Notes: generated from the sequence alone by a model not told the origin. A stretch of DNA of 52,929 nucleotides from Brachionus plicatilis (GCA_010279815.1 QEOQ01000303.1:2329467-2382395), one strand, 5' to 3'. Shown: positions 31,341-42,797, numbered from the stretch's first letter. Program-made: numbers and translations.

Positions 31341-32212
31341 TTAAATATAGGCAAAAATAATATTCAATTTACTTTTTTTTTGTTTGTTTGATCCAACTGG
31401 TCTACCGCATTTTATTTTAACTTGGGGTTGTGGAATAACGGTTAGGGTCTCTTCAAAACGAATTTTTTTTGATATTAGCTCTTGTATAGGCGGATCGTCC
31501 GAATCTGATTCTTCAGATACGCTGATACAAAAAACATTCACATTTTGAGTTACATTTGGCTGACGAGTTAAGGCTTTGGTTGTAGCTTTAAGGCATCCTG
31601 GACGACGCTTTCTTTCAATTGGAATGTTCATTGCTATTTCTTTGATATGATAAAGTTCTTAAAATAAAATTTAGTAAAAGTTTTAGAGAATTGTTAGGTG
31701 AGTAAAAACTTACTTAGCCGAGAACAGACTGCAATCACATGAACACATTTATAATTCTTTAATCTTTGCAGCTGCAAGTGCTTAGCTCCCATTCGTCTCG
31801 ATTAACTTGAATAACATTGATTGAATTAATGTTTTGAATAAACTCGTCGAAGTCGGTAAAATTATCAAAATTAGTACTCGCATATGTTGATCTAAATCGT
31901 CTGGAATACTGGATCTTGGTGTAACATACTCAACTAACTCATTCATTGTGATACATTTGTGATACCATGTACATTGATACCAAATGACATCACCAGGCAA
32001 ATTCTCTGTGGCCCGCTTACAGGCCAATCGTTATAGGCAAAAGTCATAGCTAGATTTCCTTGAGCTGATTCTAAGTCACGAGAACAACAGAAAGGGAGGT
32101 AAACTTTTCCCTTTCCTCTAGTTTTTTTTAACTTGTTCTGGTTTAATGGACTCATCTTGGCTTAAGTTGTTTGGGATTTCGTTAAAAGACATTTTGAGAA
32201 TAGTGAATATTG
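31341..32212 (-). pseudogene. SWIM-finger transposase-like remnant (MULE-type), minus strand
   Basis: On the minus strand the pieces run from MSFNEIPNNLSQDESIKPEQ (near 32190) through YLPFCCSRDLESAQGNLAM and ENLPGDVIWYQCTWYHKC to a SWIM-like segment LKNYKCVHVIAVCSRL (about 31715-31770). The last part is MNIPIERKRRPGCLKATTKAL, with CGRPVGSNKQKKSK near its end (31341-31631). LKNYKCVHVIAV parallels LKNYKCSHTIAV of the MULE at 16283. At least two frameshifts separate the pieces. No DDE residues were found, so only the ends of the gene survive. Confidence 0.5.
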
Positions 32213-32448
32213 TCTAGCTCAAAAATAAACTCAATAAACTCATCTTCGGAATCAGCTTTAGAAGGTCTTTAATTAATTATTGAAAAAAAGTTTTTTTAGA
32301 TATATATTTGTTTCAATTAAATCAAATTAGGTGTCAAAGAGATAAAACAGTTTCTAACTTAATCATATTTGACATTATTTAATTTAATTGTACTAACAAA
32401 AAATAATTGACACTAACATCAGTATTTTTGTTCTAGAAAATATTATTT

Positions 32449-32975
32449 TTGTTTTTTAAACTAAGGTTTGACACCCCCTCAAGCATTTTATACCACGAGG
32501 CCCAAAACAAATTAAAATTTCATACAATTTCGAACCGGCTTTTTGAGTTGAGCGAAAGATATGTTAGGGCTGGACTTACTAATTCTGTTCCATTACTTCT
32601 TAGACTGGTAAATGAGTATAGACGAGGTTTCGAATCTAGATTTGTTAACTTTCCAACTCCATTGTGTAATTGCTACCTTGTCATAGACTCTTTTTTCTCT
32701 CAAAACTAAACCGATATATTTTTTGTAACTTTGGTGTCTATTTTCTGAGTTTCAAAAATTTTTTTTTTTTTTTTCTCTTTTCTTTTATTTCCTTTTCAAA
32801 TTTCAATTATTTAACTATATTTTTTAATTCTTATTTTATTCAGTAACTTTTATTTTAATCATTTATTTTTATTTATTTTTATTTTTATTTTTTATTTTTT
32901 ATTTTTCTCTGAAGGAGCTAACGCTCGATACAGATTTACAAATAAATAATAAATAATAATAAAAATATTATACGC
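32449..32975 (+). mobile_element. 5'-truncated Jockey-like LINE with complete 3' end
   Basis: The frame 32449-32709 (FKLRFDTPSSILYHEA...RLFELSERYVRAGL...PTPLCNCYL) matches the last ~85 residues of the LINE ORF ending at 14122. A T-rich 3' UTR follows. It ends GAAGGAGC, TAAC, GCTC, GATACAGATTTACAAATAAATAA (32911-32950), the intact version of the hairpin tail. This copy shows that the tail belongs to this LINE family. Confidence 0.82.
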
Positions 32976-33923
32976 GTTAAGATTTTCTAAAATCAAATTG
33001 AAAATATTTAAATAAAACAAAATCATTCCAGGAATGATTTTGAATTTAGCCATTTCAATTTTTTTATAAAATAATTATTAATATTTAACCTATAAAATAT
33101 TTTATCTAAAATTGATTGTTTATACTATATTTATTTTAAGATTTATTATCCTACTAATCAGTAATGAGCCTTTCTCTGTCTGATTTATCGTGACCTATGA
33201 AAAGTTTATGGTTTGATCTGTTGAATAAATCTTTCTTCATTTATTCTGACCAAATTGGTAAATCTATTGATGAATGGATTATTGAAACAAAATTTGGTCT
33301 GCTTTTTAGATTATTTTAAAATTATTTTCATAAAAAATTTCTTAAATTAATCAAAATAAAACGGTTCCATGCAATCACGATCGTGATCACATGAATTTTT
33401 GTCAACAGACTAAAAACTTAAAGATCAATTTTATTTTTTTATTTTAAACAAATTTTAATCATTGAAACTACAAAATTTTTTTATATTAATTCAAGACAAT
33501 GACTTGAATTAATTTTGACATAAACAATTCCCAATAGAACTATATAAAGAGACATTTGGGGGATTTTTAAGTTTGAATGAATTTTTTTGTCATTTTTTCA
33601 ATTTTTGTAATTATTTTAGTTAAAACCAATTCAAGTTTATTTTTAAATTATTATTAATATTTAGTCAATAAAATATTTGATTATAATCTGAATTTTTTGA
33701 TTATTATTTTTTTCATTAAATTATTCTATTCTATTTTTGTACCCTTATATACCCTTGTATATTTTTGTACCCAAATGATTTGAAATTTTGCCTAGTAATC
33801 ATGAAGCATACTTTTTCTAAATTATTTACCATGAGGATATTTTTGACTTATTCTGTAATCGTATATTTATTTTGTTATAAAGAAATTACTTAATTTTTTT
33901 CCAAAAAAAAATGCAATCCAAAT
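32976..33923. other. AT-rich interval downstream of receptor 1
   Basis: No gene is seen. A 14-bp palindrome ATCACGATCGTGAT occurs near 33376, and GTACCC/TATACCC words repeat near 33740-33770. Confidence 0.4.
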
Positions 33924-36308
33924 TTAGGATTGAGTCGCAGTTGGTTGACGTTTAAATAATTTTAGTGAATTTAAAAACATAGTCTTAAAGTTATTGTTTA
34001 AATTTAAAAAAAGATAAAGAGTGTACATGTTCGAAAAGTTGTAAATCATTTCACCAAAATCTTGAAAGTTGGAGCAAATGCGACTATTTGAAGCACAAAT
34101 GTTTTCTGCTTTTTTCCAATGGAATTTTTTAATCAAGTAAAAAACTGAAATGCCAAAGTGAAATAATTTAGCCAAAATTAAAATAAAAATGTTCAATATT
34201 ATTAAAGTTGTTATTTTTGTCTCTCGCTTTTCCGTAGAATATTTGTTCTGAATTTTTCTGTCACCCATTAGGTTCGAAATTGTTGATTTTTTTTTGATAT
34301 TTTTTCTCAAAACATTCAAAAGGACCGAGTCAATAGCAATTGTAAAAACCAGCAATAGAAAATCATTAATTATAAAATTTGTCATGAAAAAAATGTAGAA
34401 AATAAGGGTTATGGATCCATTATATTTAAATCTGAAATCAAAGTAGTCCACTCTTTGAAATGAAAGTTGAAATGTATTCGAATTGGGAAATTCCTGGTAG
34501 TATTTTTCGCTTTGCACAAAATAGTCTTCATTTATTCGGACTGATACAAGTTTATCTATTGAGAGAAAAATGCCACCAAATACCAAAAAAAATACAAACT
34601 TTTTGATTTCAATTTTTTCAATTATTTTTGTTCTGTTCATCAAACTTTCTAGCCTAATCAGCGAAAGAACAATGAGGGAAATGTTGGATATAAATTTAAG
34701 GATGTTGGTAGAAAAATCTCCAAAGATGATCGCAAACAATTGAGTGTAATAGTCTCTTGCTATTTTGGAGCAAAAAATGCCATTATAATAGACACATTTG
34801 TTCATTAGTTGAAGAATGTTCAGTAGGAAAAGCAAAAAATTGGCTGTCGAATTTAATAAAATTAATTGATTGACAAATAAAGATTTTTTGAAAATATTCG
34901 ACTTTAATAAACAAATAGACACCACAATGCTGACTGAATTAGTCACTATGCCTAAAAACGAAAACATTGAGTTAAATAAAATATTGAAAAAATTAAAATA
35001 TTCTGACAAATAGATCAAGTCATCAATTTTTACAATTCTTTTAGTGTTAATCTTGCATCGATCAAATTTCGATTCAAAGTCACATTTTTTAAATGAATCA
35101 TGACCAACCACTGCACATACTTTCAAATAGTTGTAGATGTTTTTATATAAAATTGCTTCACTTTTGTATTTTGTATCAAGATATGTCATATTTTCTAAAA
35201 AGTGTTGATAGATCCACATGAGGGTGCAAGAGCACTCGCTGGCCATGTCTGTAATGTACACTAAATTGTGGTCTTTGACCAGAAAATTTTTGAACAAACA
35301 AATGTCTGTGTCCGCGAAGACAAATTGCTCGCCGTAGTCAACATTCAAGTAGAGATGAACATTGGCTTTAACATTTGACAGCCAGCCAAAGCCTTTGGTA
35401 CAAAAATACCTGAAATTGTCTACTTTAAGAGAAATGAGACTCAGACTGGTCAAATGCTTGAACGCGTCATCACCAATAAAATCAACAGAGCCAAATATTT
35501 TAACAATTTTCAGACTCTGCAGCATTTGGGGCATTAAAAGTGTTTTTTGAATGCCTGCTCTGTAACAACCTATATTTATGGAATCTATCTGATTTGGTAT
35601 TGTCCTATTGACTTGGGAAAATCCCAGCATGTTTTTTTTTAGAAAAGAATCGCTAATTCCATGAAAAGACAATTGTTTCATATTCACAAATTTGAATACT
35701 TGAGGACAAGTGTTTGGATGGTACTTGTTGGAAAAAGTAAAAAAAAGATAGGTAACATTTGGAAAGAAGGTGAAATTTGGATGATCAACTTTGGAGCAGT
35801 CCTTTGCCATAGAACCATGAGTGTATATCTTAAAATTGGAGTAGAACAATGAAATTGTAATTTCATCGTAAAAGTTCAAAAGTTTGCCAAAAGTGTCCCC
35901 GGTGTGATCGAACCCTTTCAAATTGTAGAAGCTAATTTTGATTTCGTCTGGCAATAAATTATACTTTGGTTTAAATGGCTCATTTAAATTGAATTTCAGT
36001 GAAGAATCTAAAATTAGCGATCTTTTGGGAACAAAAAAAATGTTGTAGGTAAAATTTGAACTGTCAAAACATTCGAATTTTATTTGGTCAAAAGAGTGAA
36101 AATTTTCTATTCTCATCTTTAGTCCAAATGATTTGTGCTCTGAAAAGGTTATCTGCTGGGAAGTTTGTGTAAAATAATGATTGATGATAAGAGAGCAATT
36201 GGAGACTAGTACAATCTCTCTTTGGTTGATGTTTTTTACCAATTGACATTTGTGTTGTGCTGCCAAATTTGCGATCAGAAAAAAAATTGTTTTTATAAAA
36301 AAATTCAT
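33924..36308 (-). CDS. Orphan 7-transmembrane receptor with large LRR-like ectodomain, copy 1
   Basis: A 794-residue single-exon protein. It has a signal peptide (MNFFIKTIFFLIANLAAQ), then an ectodomain of about 410 residues with N-glycosylation sites, Leu/Ile-rich repeats (MLQSLKIVKIFGSVDFIG, AFKHLTSLSLISLKVDNF, GFGWLSNV) and a Cys-rich block (ECSCTLMWIYQHF) like an LRR cap. Seven hydrophobic helices follow from about residue 440: TM1 with GIVTNSVSIV, TM2 ~483-500, TM3 ~516-543 preceded by a Cys (GIFCSKIARDYY) and followed by LSLIRLES in the DRY position, TM4 ~566-585, TM5 ~626-660, TM6 ~700-720 and TM7 ~753-775. This fits a rhodopsin-like receptor resembling LRR-containing GPCRs. The ligand is unknown. 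It lies at the plasma membrane, and lineage-specific chemoreception is a reasonable guess. Confidence 0.8.
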   Translation of the reverse strand: MNFFIKTIFFLIANLAAQHKCQLVKNINQREIVLVSNCSLIINHYFTQTSQQITFSEHKSFGLKMRIENFHSFDQIKFECFDSSNFTYNIFFVPKRSLILDSSLKFNLNEPFKPKYNLLPDEIKISFYNLKGFDHTGDTFGKLLNFYDEITISLFYSNFKIYTHGSMAKDCSKVDHPNFTFFPNVTYLFFTFSNKYHPNTCPQVFKFVNMKQLSFHGISDSFLKKNMLGFSQVNRTIPNQIDSINIGCYRAGIQKTLLMPQMLQSLKIVKIFGSVDFIGDDAFKHLTSLSLISLKVDNFRYFCTKGFGWLSNVKANVHLYLNVDYGEQFVFADTDICLFKNFLVKDHNLVYITDMASECSCTLMWIYQHFLENMTYLDTKYKSEAILYKNIYNYLKVCAVVGHDSFKKCDFESKFDRCKINTKRIVKIDDLIYLSEYFNFFNILFNSMFSFLGIVTNSVSIVVSICLLKSNIFKKSLFVNQLILLNSTANFLLFLLNILQLMNKCVYYNGIFCSKIARDYYTQLFAIIFGDFSTNILKFISNISLIVLSLIRLESLMNRTKIIEKIEIKKFVFFLVFGGIFLSIDKLVSVRINEDYFVQSEKYYQEFPNSNTFQLSFQRVDYFDFRFKYNGSITLIFYIFFMTNFIINDFLLLVFTIAIDSVLLNVLRKNIKKKSTISNLMGDRKIQNKYSTEKRETKITTLIILNIFILILAKLFHFGISVFYLIKKFHWKKAENICASNSRICSNFQDFGEMIYNFSNMYTLYLFLNLNNNFKTMFLNSLKLFKRQPTATQS

Positions 36309-37189
36309 GGTGAAAAAATATTTTTTTATTTAAGATAAATTTTTGAAAAATTGATTTAAAATAAAATAAAACATTGCTTTTTAAATTTAATTTCTTCTAT
36401 TTAATTATTTTATTGCATAAGCTTTTAAGGCATTTTAAGCCAAGATTTTAATTTTCAAAATAGAGTAAATGTATTCAATTGATCTTGACATTTTTCCGAT
36501 TTTGATATTTTTTCATTTTTAATAAATAAAATTTAGATATGTTCTTTATTTAATTTACAGTACGACAGTACGAATCGAACCGTACACGGGGTTAAACCTT
36601 TTTTTTAATACATAACTATTGTTTAAAAAAATATTATTTTTCTAGAAATAAATAAAATAATTTAATCCTTTTAGAAATTTTCCGATGTTGAAAATAAACT
36701 TTTAAAAATAGCCAAGTACTCTCGATTTTTTGATATTTATATAAAACTCTTTTTGAAAAATTTGGAATTTTAATGTCAAGACTTGGGTCTTAACATACTT
36801 TTCCCTTAATAAGTAAGAGGCAATTGGCCTCTGTGGAAACTATTCAGCTCAAAAATTAAAAATATTATAAAGGTTCTTCTGGATATATTGTAAACAACTG
36901 TTGAACTCCAAACCTTGAGGATTTCTTGGGGTTCTGGGCTTCAACCAACAAAAGATTAAACAAGTTAATTTTAAAAACGTTTATTGGAATCCAAAGTTTT
37001 AACAAAAGAGGTAGTGGTTTATATAGTAGCTAAAATGTGGGTTTTAGCTGCAGAAAAGAAAAGAAAAGTTAACAAAAGGACTAGAGAGAACAAAATCATA
37101 AAGACAGTAAGCATGTTTGGGACCGGATCGCATTTTTTGATAGAATTTTTTGTGATAATATTTTATTTAAAAAAGGCAAATTTATCATT
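36309..37189. other. Upstream region of receptor 1; start of a copy-1-only interval
   Basis: 36309-36510 matches the upstream region of receptor 2 (49005-49139), so promoter sequence is shared. From 36510 on the sequence is unique to copy 1. Around 36560-36600 CAGTACGACAGTACGA and GAACCGTAC words occur. No gene is seen. Confidence 0.5.
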
Positions 37190-37566
37190 AAAATTATAAA
37201 AAAGTAAAAAAAAATTTAATTAAAATCTAGTCGTCTTGGAACAATTGAAATTAAACTAGTTGATATTACTGAAGTCGATTGAACTTGATTTGGCTTGATG
37301 AAATTTTTGATCGCACTTTGTTTTGCGTTCACGAAAAGATTTTCTTTATTCACTGTTGCTGTTGTTTTGATGCTAGAGAACATTTCTTGATCGATGAAAA
37401 TGAAATGATTTGATAATTTTTATGTCAAATTTTTTGTCACTTTTTTATTATACCGGAAGTAAATTTCGTAATTAAAAGCCGACAAAAATCGTGTCATTAT
37501 TATTTTTCAAAATTCTCTTATATCGATATTCTCTTAAACAGATATCTCTTATACCGAATATTTACT
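37190..37566 (-). mobile_element. pogo/Tigger-like transposon remnant
   Basis: The right end, read inward, is CAGTAAATATTCGGTATAAGAG, followed by TTTAAGAGAATATCG and TATAAGAG repeats, with TA next to it at 37567. On the minus strand a frame from about 37382 contains NAKQSAIKNFIKPNQ, which resembles the C-terminal PIP-like KQSSITDFV of the element at 7746. No catalytic domain or left terminal repeat is found. Confidence 0.45.
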
Positions 37567-39364
37567 GTAATTCTTTTTCTCAACTCTCCAAGTTGAAATA
37601 ATAATTCTAATAAGTCATCTGGTTTGGTCACATAACATGTCTACAATATCCTTCTTTACATTAAGTTTCTTCTGAGTAAAGTCTCCTTAAATTTTTTTAT
37701 TTTTATCTAAGAAAATGGCATCTTATTTTTTTGCACTCAGCAAACTCAATAAGTGGTTTTTGATACTGATTGGGCTTACCATACAACTTGTGAGTGTTGT
37801 CTTTGTATTCTCAGAATTAGTGATTTTTTTTATTTATTTTTAAAAAAAAAATGAATAAGATGAATTAAAAAAATGAAATACATGAGTTGGAAGAAAAAAT
37901 GAGGTAACTTGGTAATTAATTCTTTCTATTAATAATTTCAAAAAACCTCACCCCAAATTTAAAAAAAAAAGAAAAAATTTTTTTGAAAATTTTGTTTTTA
38001 AATAAATTATTATATAACTTAAAAACTTGCATAATACAATTTTCAACTTTGCAGTTTTTTAGTTAAATTTTATTGAATTGCGGAAAAAGCGCTCACCCAA
38101 TTTAAATTAAAAGTAATTTAAAAATATTATAATTCAATTTTACTTGAATTTATGTGAATTTTGGTAGATTTGTTGTTTATTAATTTTAAAATTTTTAAGC
38201 TTAAGAAGTTTTTAAATCAAATGTTTGATTTTTACAATTTTAACCATGTAAATCAAGTGGTTAATAAAATTACCCTCTGAAAAAAAATCAAAATAATCTA
38301 AATTTGTTTTTTTTAATTATTTTATGATGATTTAGAGATTGAAAATTTTTTGGCTTATTTTTTTTTTCACTTTTTGTAAAAGTCTTATGATTTTAAAATT
38401 GAAGAATTCAAAATTGAGTAAAATGACTTAAATATTTAATTAATACTAAAAAAATTGTTTTTTTTTTCATACAAAAAAAAAATTCACTTTCAAGAAAAAG
38501 ATTACTCATCTATAAAATTACTATGAAATCAAATCAAATTTTGATTATTCCATTCGGCAAATTATATATTTGTCACAATTTTTTTAATCATATTTCTTTT
38601 TGATTTAAGTTTCATAAACAATTAAAAATAAAACGATTTGTGACACTTAAATTCAATGATTTTTACAAATTATTTATATATTAATACTAAAATCGATGGG
38701 CGATTTTTAAATTTTTCTATGGATTAAATTAAAATTGATTATAAAAATCATTTTAAGACAAGTATGTTTAAATCATAAAATATAAAAAATGATTTATTAT
38801 ATAATTTTTTTTTTGATACTTATTATTTTTAAATGTCTTGCATATCCTATATTGATAAAGCTGTGACGAAGAATGTCTTTTTACAAATTTTTTAAATTCT
38901 TCCAGTTTTAGAAATATATCTGTAAAATTTGAGAGAAAAGTTTCATTTAAAACAAAAATTTCGAAAAAAAATTAAAAAATTTTAATCTAAATTATTTAAT
39001 TTCTCATAAAAAAAAAACCATAAAGTCAAAGTTCACACTTGACTTTGATTTTTGAAAAACTCTGAATGAAACTGGAATATTTTTTAAATATTCAATTTTT
39101 TTTTTAAAGTTTTAGTTTTTGAAATTTTGCGAATTAGGGAAGTTATTTTTTGAAAATAATTAATTTTTTAAATTAATCTGGTCGTTAATAAAATAATGCT
39201 CTAGAAAAAAAAATAATTATGATTTTTTCTTACATTAAATTTTTATTATAAAATTTTATTTATTCAATAACATTCACAAAAATTTTCAAAAATGTAACTC
39301 ATTTTTTTTCAAAACTATTATCATGTGGCTGTAAGGAATGACTCTCTTCATTCCGACCGGCCAA
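37567..39364. other. Gene-poor AT-rich interval
   Basis: No coding frame is supported. A short hairpin AAAGTCAAAGT/ACTTGACTTT lies near 39020-39045, again an AAGTC word. Its junction with the duplicated tail lies at about 39365. Confidence 0.4.
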
Positions 39365-39690
39365 GGCTTTTTCTAATTTATTTTCTTTATGGTGATTTTA
39401 AATTATTTATTTTTAATTTAAAATGGAATTTTCAAAGGATAAATTTAATTAGATCAACCCTGTCTCTTCTAGTCGCTAGATCTCCTCGCAGGAAAATTAT
39501 AATTCTATTCTATTTTTCTCAATTGATTGATATTAAATATGAATTTACATAAATGTCAAAATTTGATTTAAATAATAAAAGCTATAGATTGAAGATTTAA
39601 ATCAAATATTAAAAATGTATTTTTTTCGGTTCTGAAAAGGCGTGTTATTATTCTTCTGACAAAAATGAATTACTTGCTGACAATTTTATT
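39365..39690. repeat. Duplicated segment tail (matches 49233-49565)
   Basis: Long collinear identity with 49233-49565, for example AAATGGAATTTTCAAAGG, AGCTATAGATTGAAGATT and CTTCTGACAAAAATGAATTA. It is the distal part of the receptor duplication, separated from copy 1 by about 2.85 kb absent from copy 2. Confidence 0.75.
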
Positions 39691-40059
39691 AATTTTAAAA
39701 AATAATTTGTGATCTCTTTCAGGCTGTTTGGAATGGCTTAGGTCCTCCTTTCAGCACCATGATATTGAATTCATTAAATAACAAAAACTTAATATCATTT
39801 CTTCTTGTTTATTGTATAAACGTTTAATGTATAAATCTTGCAATTATTTTCCAGACCTTTAACGATCTGATAATACTTTGTTTATAACGAAAAATAATAA
39901 AAAAATAAATAATTAAAAATTTTGCTATATAATAATTGGCCACTTTTATCCCAAACAAATAATAAAGAAAATAAAAAATAGAATGAGCGTTTTGGTAAGA
40001 AAAATTTAAAATCGGCTTCTTTTCCAAAATATTTATTAAATTTTATTATGAAAAATTTA

Positions 40060-40991
40060 GGGTCTAGTGGAAAATGTGAACAATTGTTCACATAATCTCT
40101 GGTCACATTAAAAAAAAATGTTCACCAAATTTTAGATTAAAAAAATAAAAATTAAATAATTTAAAAAAGACAAAATTTTAAAAACACTATTTTATAATGC
40201 CAAGATAAATTTTAACTCTTATTCTTTTTCACTGTGATTAAGCTAAAAATTACAATTTAGATTTCATCATTCTATTCAAAATTCAAAAAAAAATTATTTA
40301 GTTGAAAAGTTAAAATTATGGATGAAAATATTGATTTAAAAATTTTTAGACAAGTCTCTGCAATTGGTTTGGTACGGGCTAGTCGTAAATGTGAAAATAA
40401 TAAGTGCAAAAAACATCTGCAAACAATGGAATTAAAATTGCGGAAAAGGAGTAAAGATGCTACTAATACTATAATAACTTGGAGATGTTGTGGATGTGAA
40501 TGTTATAAGTCAACATTCGATGATTCTTTTTTTCGCTTTTTAAAAAACCTCTTAGAATTTTATTGGGAGTGTTTAAGTGTTGGGCAGCTCAGCTAACTAT
40601 TGCTAAAACAATTCCAATTATTGAATTGAATTTTAATCAAAAAATCAATAAAGATACTGTTTCTGAAATTTTCATTACGCTTAGACAACTTTGTACAATT
40701 GATATTGACCGTTTAAATCTTAAACTTGGAGGTCCAAGCAAGATTGTTGAGATTGAAGAATCGCTGTATGCGAAAGTCAAACATAATAAGGGTGATTTTT
40801 AAATTTTTTTAAAATTAATGTTCACAAAAAATAAAAACTGGTCACGAAAAATTTTTCTAATTTTTTTATTTATCTATTTTGGTCACCAAATATGTGACCA
40901 GAGATTATGTGAACAAAATGTTCACATTTTGGACTTGATACTCATGGTCACATTTTATTGTGAACAATTGTTCACATTTTCCACTAGACCC
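40060..40991 (+). mobile_element. Merlin (IS1595-type) DNA transposon, internally deleted
   Basis: The terminal inverted repeats are over 30 bp, starting GGGTCTAGTGGAAAATG and continuing GAACAATTGTTCAC. A perfect 8-bp target duplication AAAATTTA flanks it (40052-40059 and 40992-40999). Size and duplication length fit Merlin. Subterminal GTCAC/GTGACC words repeat. Confidence 0.85.
40318..40802 (+). pseudogene. Merlin transposase, N-terminal half
   Basis: Frame one (40318-about 40550) starts MDENIDLKIFRQVSAIG and has Cys-rich CENNKC and WRCCGCEC, a zinc-ribbon-like region. A one-base shift leads to frame two (to 40802), which reads IDIDRLNLKLGGPSKIVEIEESLYAKVKHNKG. This matches the start of the ISXO2/IS1595 DDE domain (GGxxxIVEIDES, where the first catalytic Asp is expected). 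Here the residue is Glu (VEIEES). The rest of the DDE domain is deleted up to the 3' terminal repeat, so the gene is dead. Confidence 0.7.
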
Positions 40992-41268
40992 AAAATTTAA
41001 ACAAAAATTCAACAATCCTTGCCGTTTTTTACTTAAATTAACGTAAAATTACACAATTTTTGGTAAAATTTTAAAATAAAAATATAAATCATCGAATAAC
41101 TAATAAAAGAAAAGATCAGTTTCAAATTATTTGACCAATCATAATTTTTGGTAAAATTTTGTAAATTAGTTTTATTTAATGAAAAAATGCTTTTCAAAAA
41201 CATAGTTTGACCTAGCATTTTGACCAATCTCCATTTTTTTATAACGATTTTTATTACATTTATTATTA

Positions 41269-42132
41269 TTACTTTATTCTTATTATCTTTTTTGAAAAAA
41301 AAAATACCTTTTTTAAATGATTAATGTATGCTTGGCATTTAGCTGGAGTAAGTTTTCTTTGAAACTCTAAAATTTCCTTAACTGCTTCCTCATCATTTTG
41401 AATATTTTTCTTTCTCACAAATTCTTTCTTTTCATTCCAAATCATTTCGATAGGATTCAAATCTAGTGACTTTGGAGGATATTTTCCCTATTTAAATATA
41501 ATAAATTAAACAGCTTAGAATTTTTTTCTATCAAACCCAGTTAATGTCATTATTTTTCAAAAATTGGGCACAAATCTTTAATTTGTGTTTCGGATCATTA
41601 TCCTGATGCAGCCTTTAGACACAGTCATATTCTTTAATTCCAAACTTTAAGAGAAATTCAGCTAAAATATGCCTATAAAGATTCGAATCCATTTTCGGTT
41701 TGAATAAATAAAATTATTTATTAAAAAGCATTATTTTTTTTAAAGAATTTAAAAAAATTACTCTAAAATCAGTAACTCCTTTTAAAAGATATACCACCTC
41801 AAATATGAATTTTACTTTCAAATATGGAGGAGCATGGTAGAATTTCTATTAAAGTTTGGAATTAAAGAATATGGCTGTGTCTATAGGCTGCATCAGGATA
41901 ATGATCCGAAACACAAATTAAACATTTGTGCCCAATTTTTCAAAAATAATGACATTAACTGGGTTAAAGCAATAGAATCACTGAAATTTTATTTTTAGTG
42001 AAAATTTACAAAAATTCGGCCATTTTTTGGCCAAAGTAAAATAAGGTAAATTTACGAAAATTACGTAAAATATCGAAAAATTTCGTAAATTTACCTTATT
42101 TTACGTAAATTCCACTTATCGTGTCAGTACTG
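41269..42132. mobile_element. Tc1/mariner element A: two transposase halves in head-to-head orientation
   Basis: The minus-strand half (41269 to about 41700) reads MDSNLYRHILAEFLLKFG, RLHQDNDPKHK (second Asp) and SLDLNPIEMIWNEKKEF (third acidic residue, Glu), with a probable 50-bp intron at about 41491-41543. A plus-strand half (about 41826-41990) repeats FLLKFGIKEYGCVYRLHQDNDPKHK and FFKNNDINW. The two are inverted around 41760. The right end is CAGTACTGACACG (read inward from 42132) next to TA, with a GGTAAATTTACG-type subterminal palindrome. No matching left end is found. The halves cover only the DDE C-terminal part. Confidence 0.65.
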
Positions 42133-42797
42133 TATATATTTTTTTATGACTTTTAAACACAGATTTTGATAAAAAAATTTTTTTTTAAATAAATTAAGTT
42201 TTAAAGTTCTGAAAGTAAATATTATTAAATCTGTTTAAATTTGGCTAAACCATTAACCTGCTATTTTTGATTTACCTTTTATTGGCCAATTTACAAAGTC
42301 ATCATTCCCCACAATTTTGCCAAAGCCAAAATATGACTACAATACCCAAGTTTAAATCAATTTTTTCATTTTCTTTTATATGAGATTACTCAAGCTGCAT
42401 TTTCTTCGCTTTTTTTTTTTGAGATCTATCATCGGCATTTTAATTTGAATGGATTAACATGTTTTGATAAAATTGTAAAAAAACTGTGTTTAAAATTTTT
42501 TGAAATTATTAAAAAAACTGTGCTAAAAAATTTATGTTTATTGTGGTGAAAAGTTTTATTAAACAATAAAAAAATTGTGTCAAAAATTTTTGTTTTCTGT
42601 GTTAAAAAGTTTTTGAGAGGGCTAAATGAATTTCTGTGTTAAAAAGTTTTTGAGAGGGCTAAATGAATTTCTGTGGTGAAAATTTTTAGGCTATGGGTAA
42701 CAGTGATTTAATTGTGGGTAAAAGTTTTTTCACTGTGGGTACTAGGTGGACCCTTTATTAATATAATTATTGATTTTTGGTGATTGGAACTGTGATT
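42133..42797. repeat. Degenerate repeats with a 37-bp tandem duplication
   Basis: 42595-42631 and 42632-42668 are exact 37-bp copies (TTCTGTGTTAAAAAG...CTAAATGAAT). Around them (42440-42760) looser repeats of CTGTGNTNAAAANTTTT recur every 40-60 bp. No coding frame is present. Confidence 0.55.

Noticed and set aside
33376..33390. ATCACGATCGTGAT palindrome as a regulator binding site
   Set aside because: A single isolated palindrome with no gene start nearby and no second copy; chance cannot be excluded.
36560..36600. Possible tRNA gene or tRNA-derived SINE (minus-strand GGTTCGATTC resembles a B box)
   Set aside because: The bases around the B-box-like word do not pair as a T stem, and no acceptor, D or anticodon arm could be built.
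36984..37199. 71-codon frame upstream of receptor 1
   Set aside because: Low-complexity Lys/Val-rich composition, no homology recognised, and absent from the otherwise duplicated copy.
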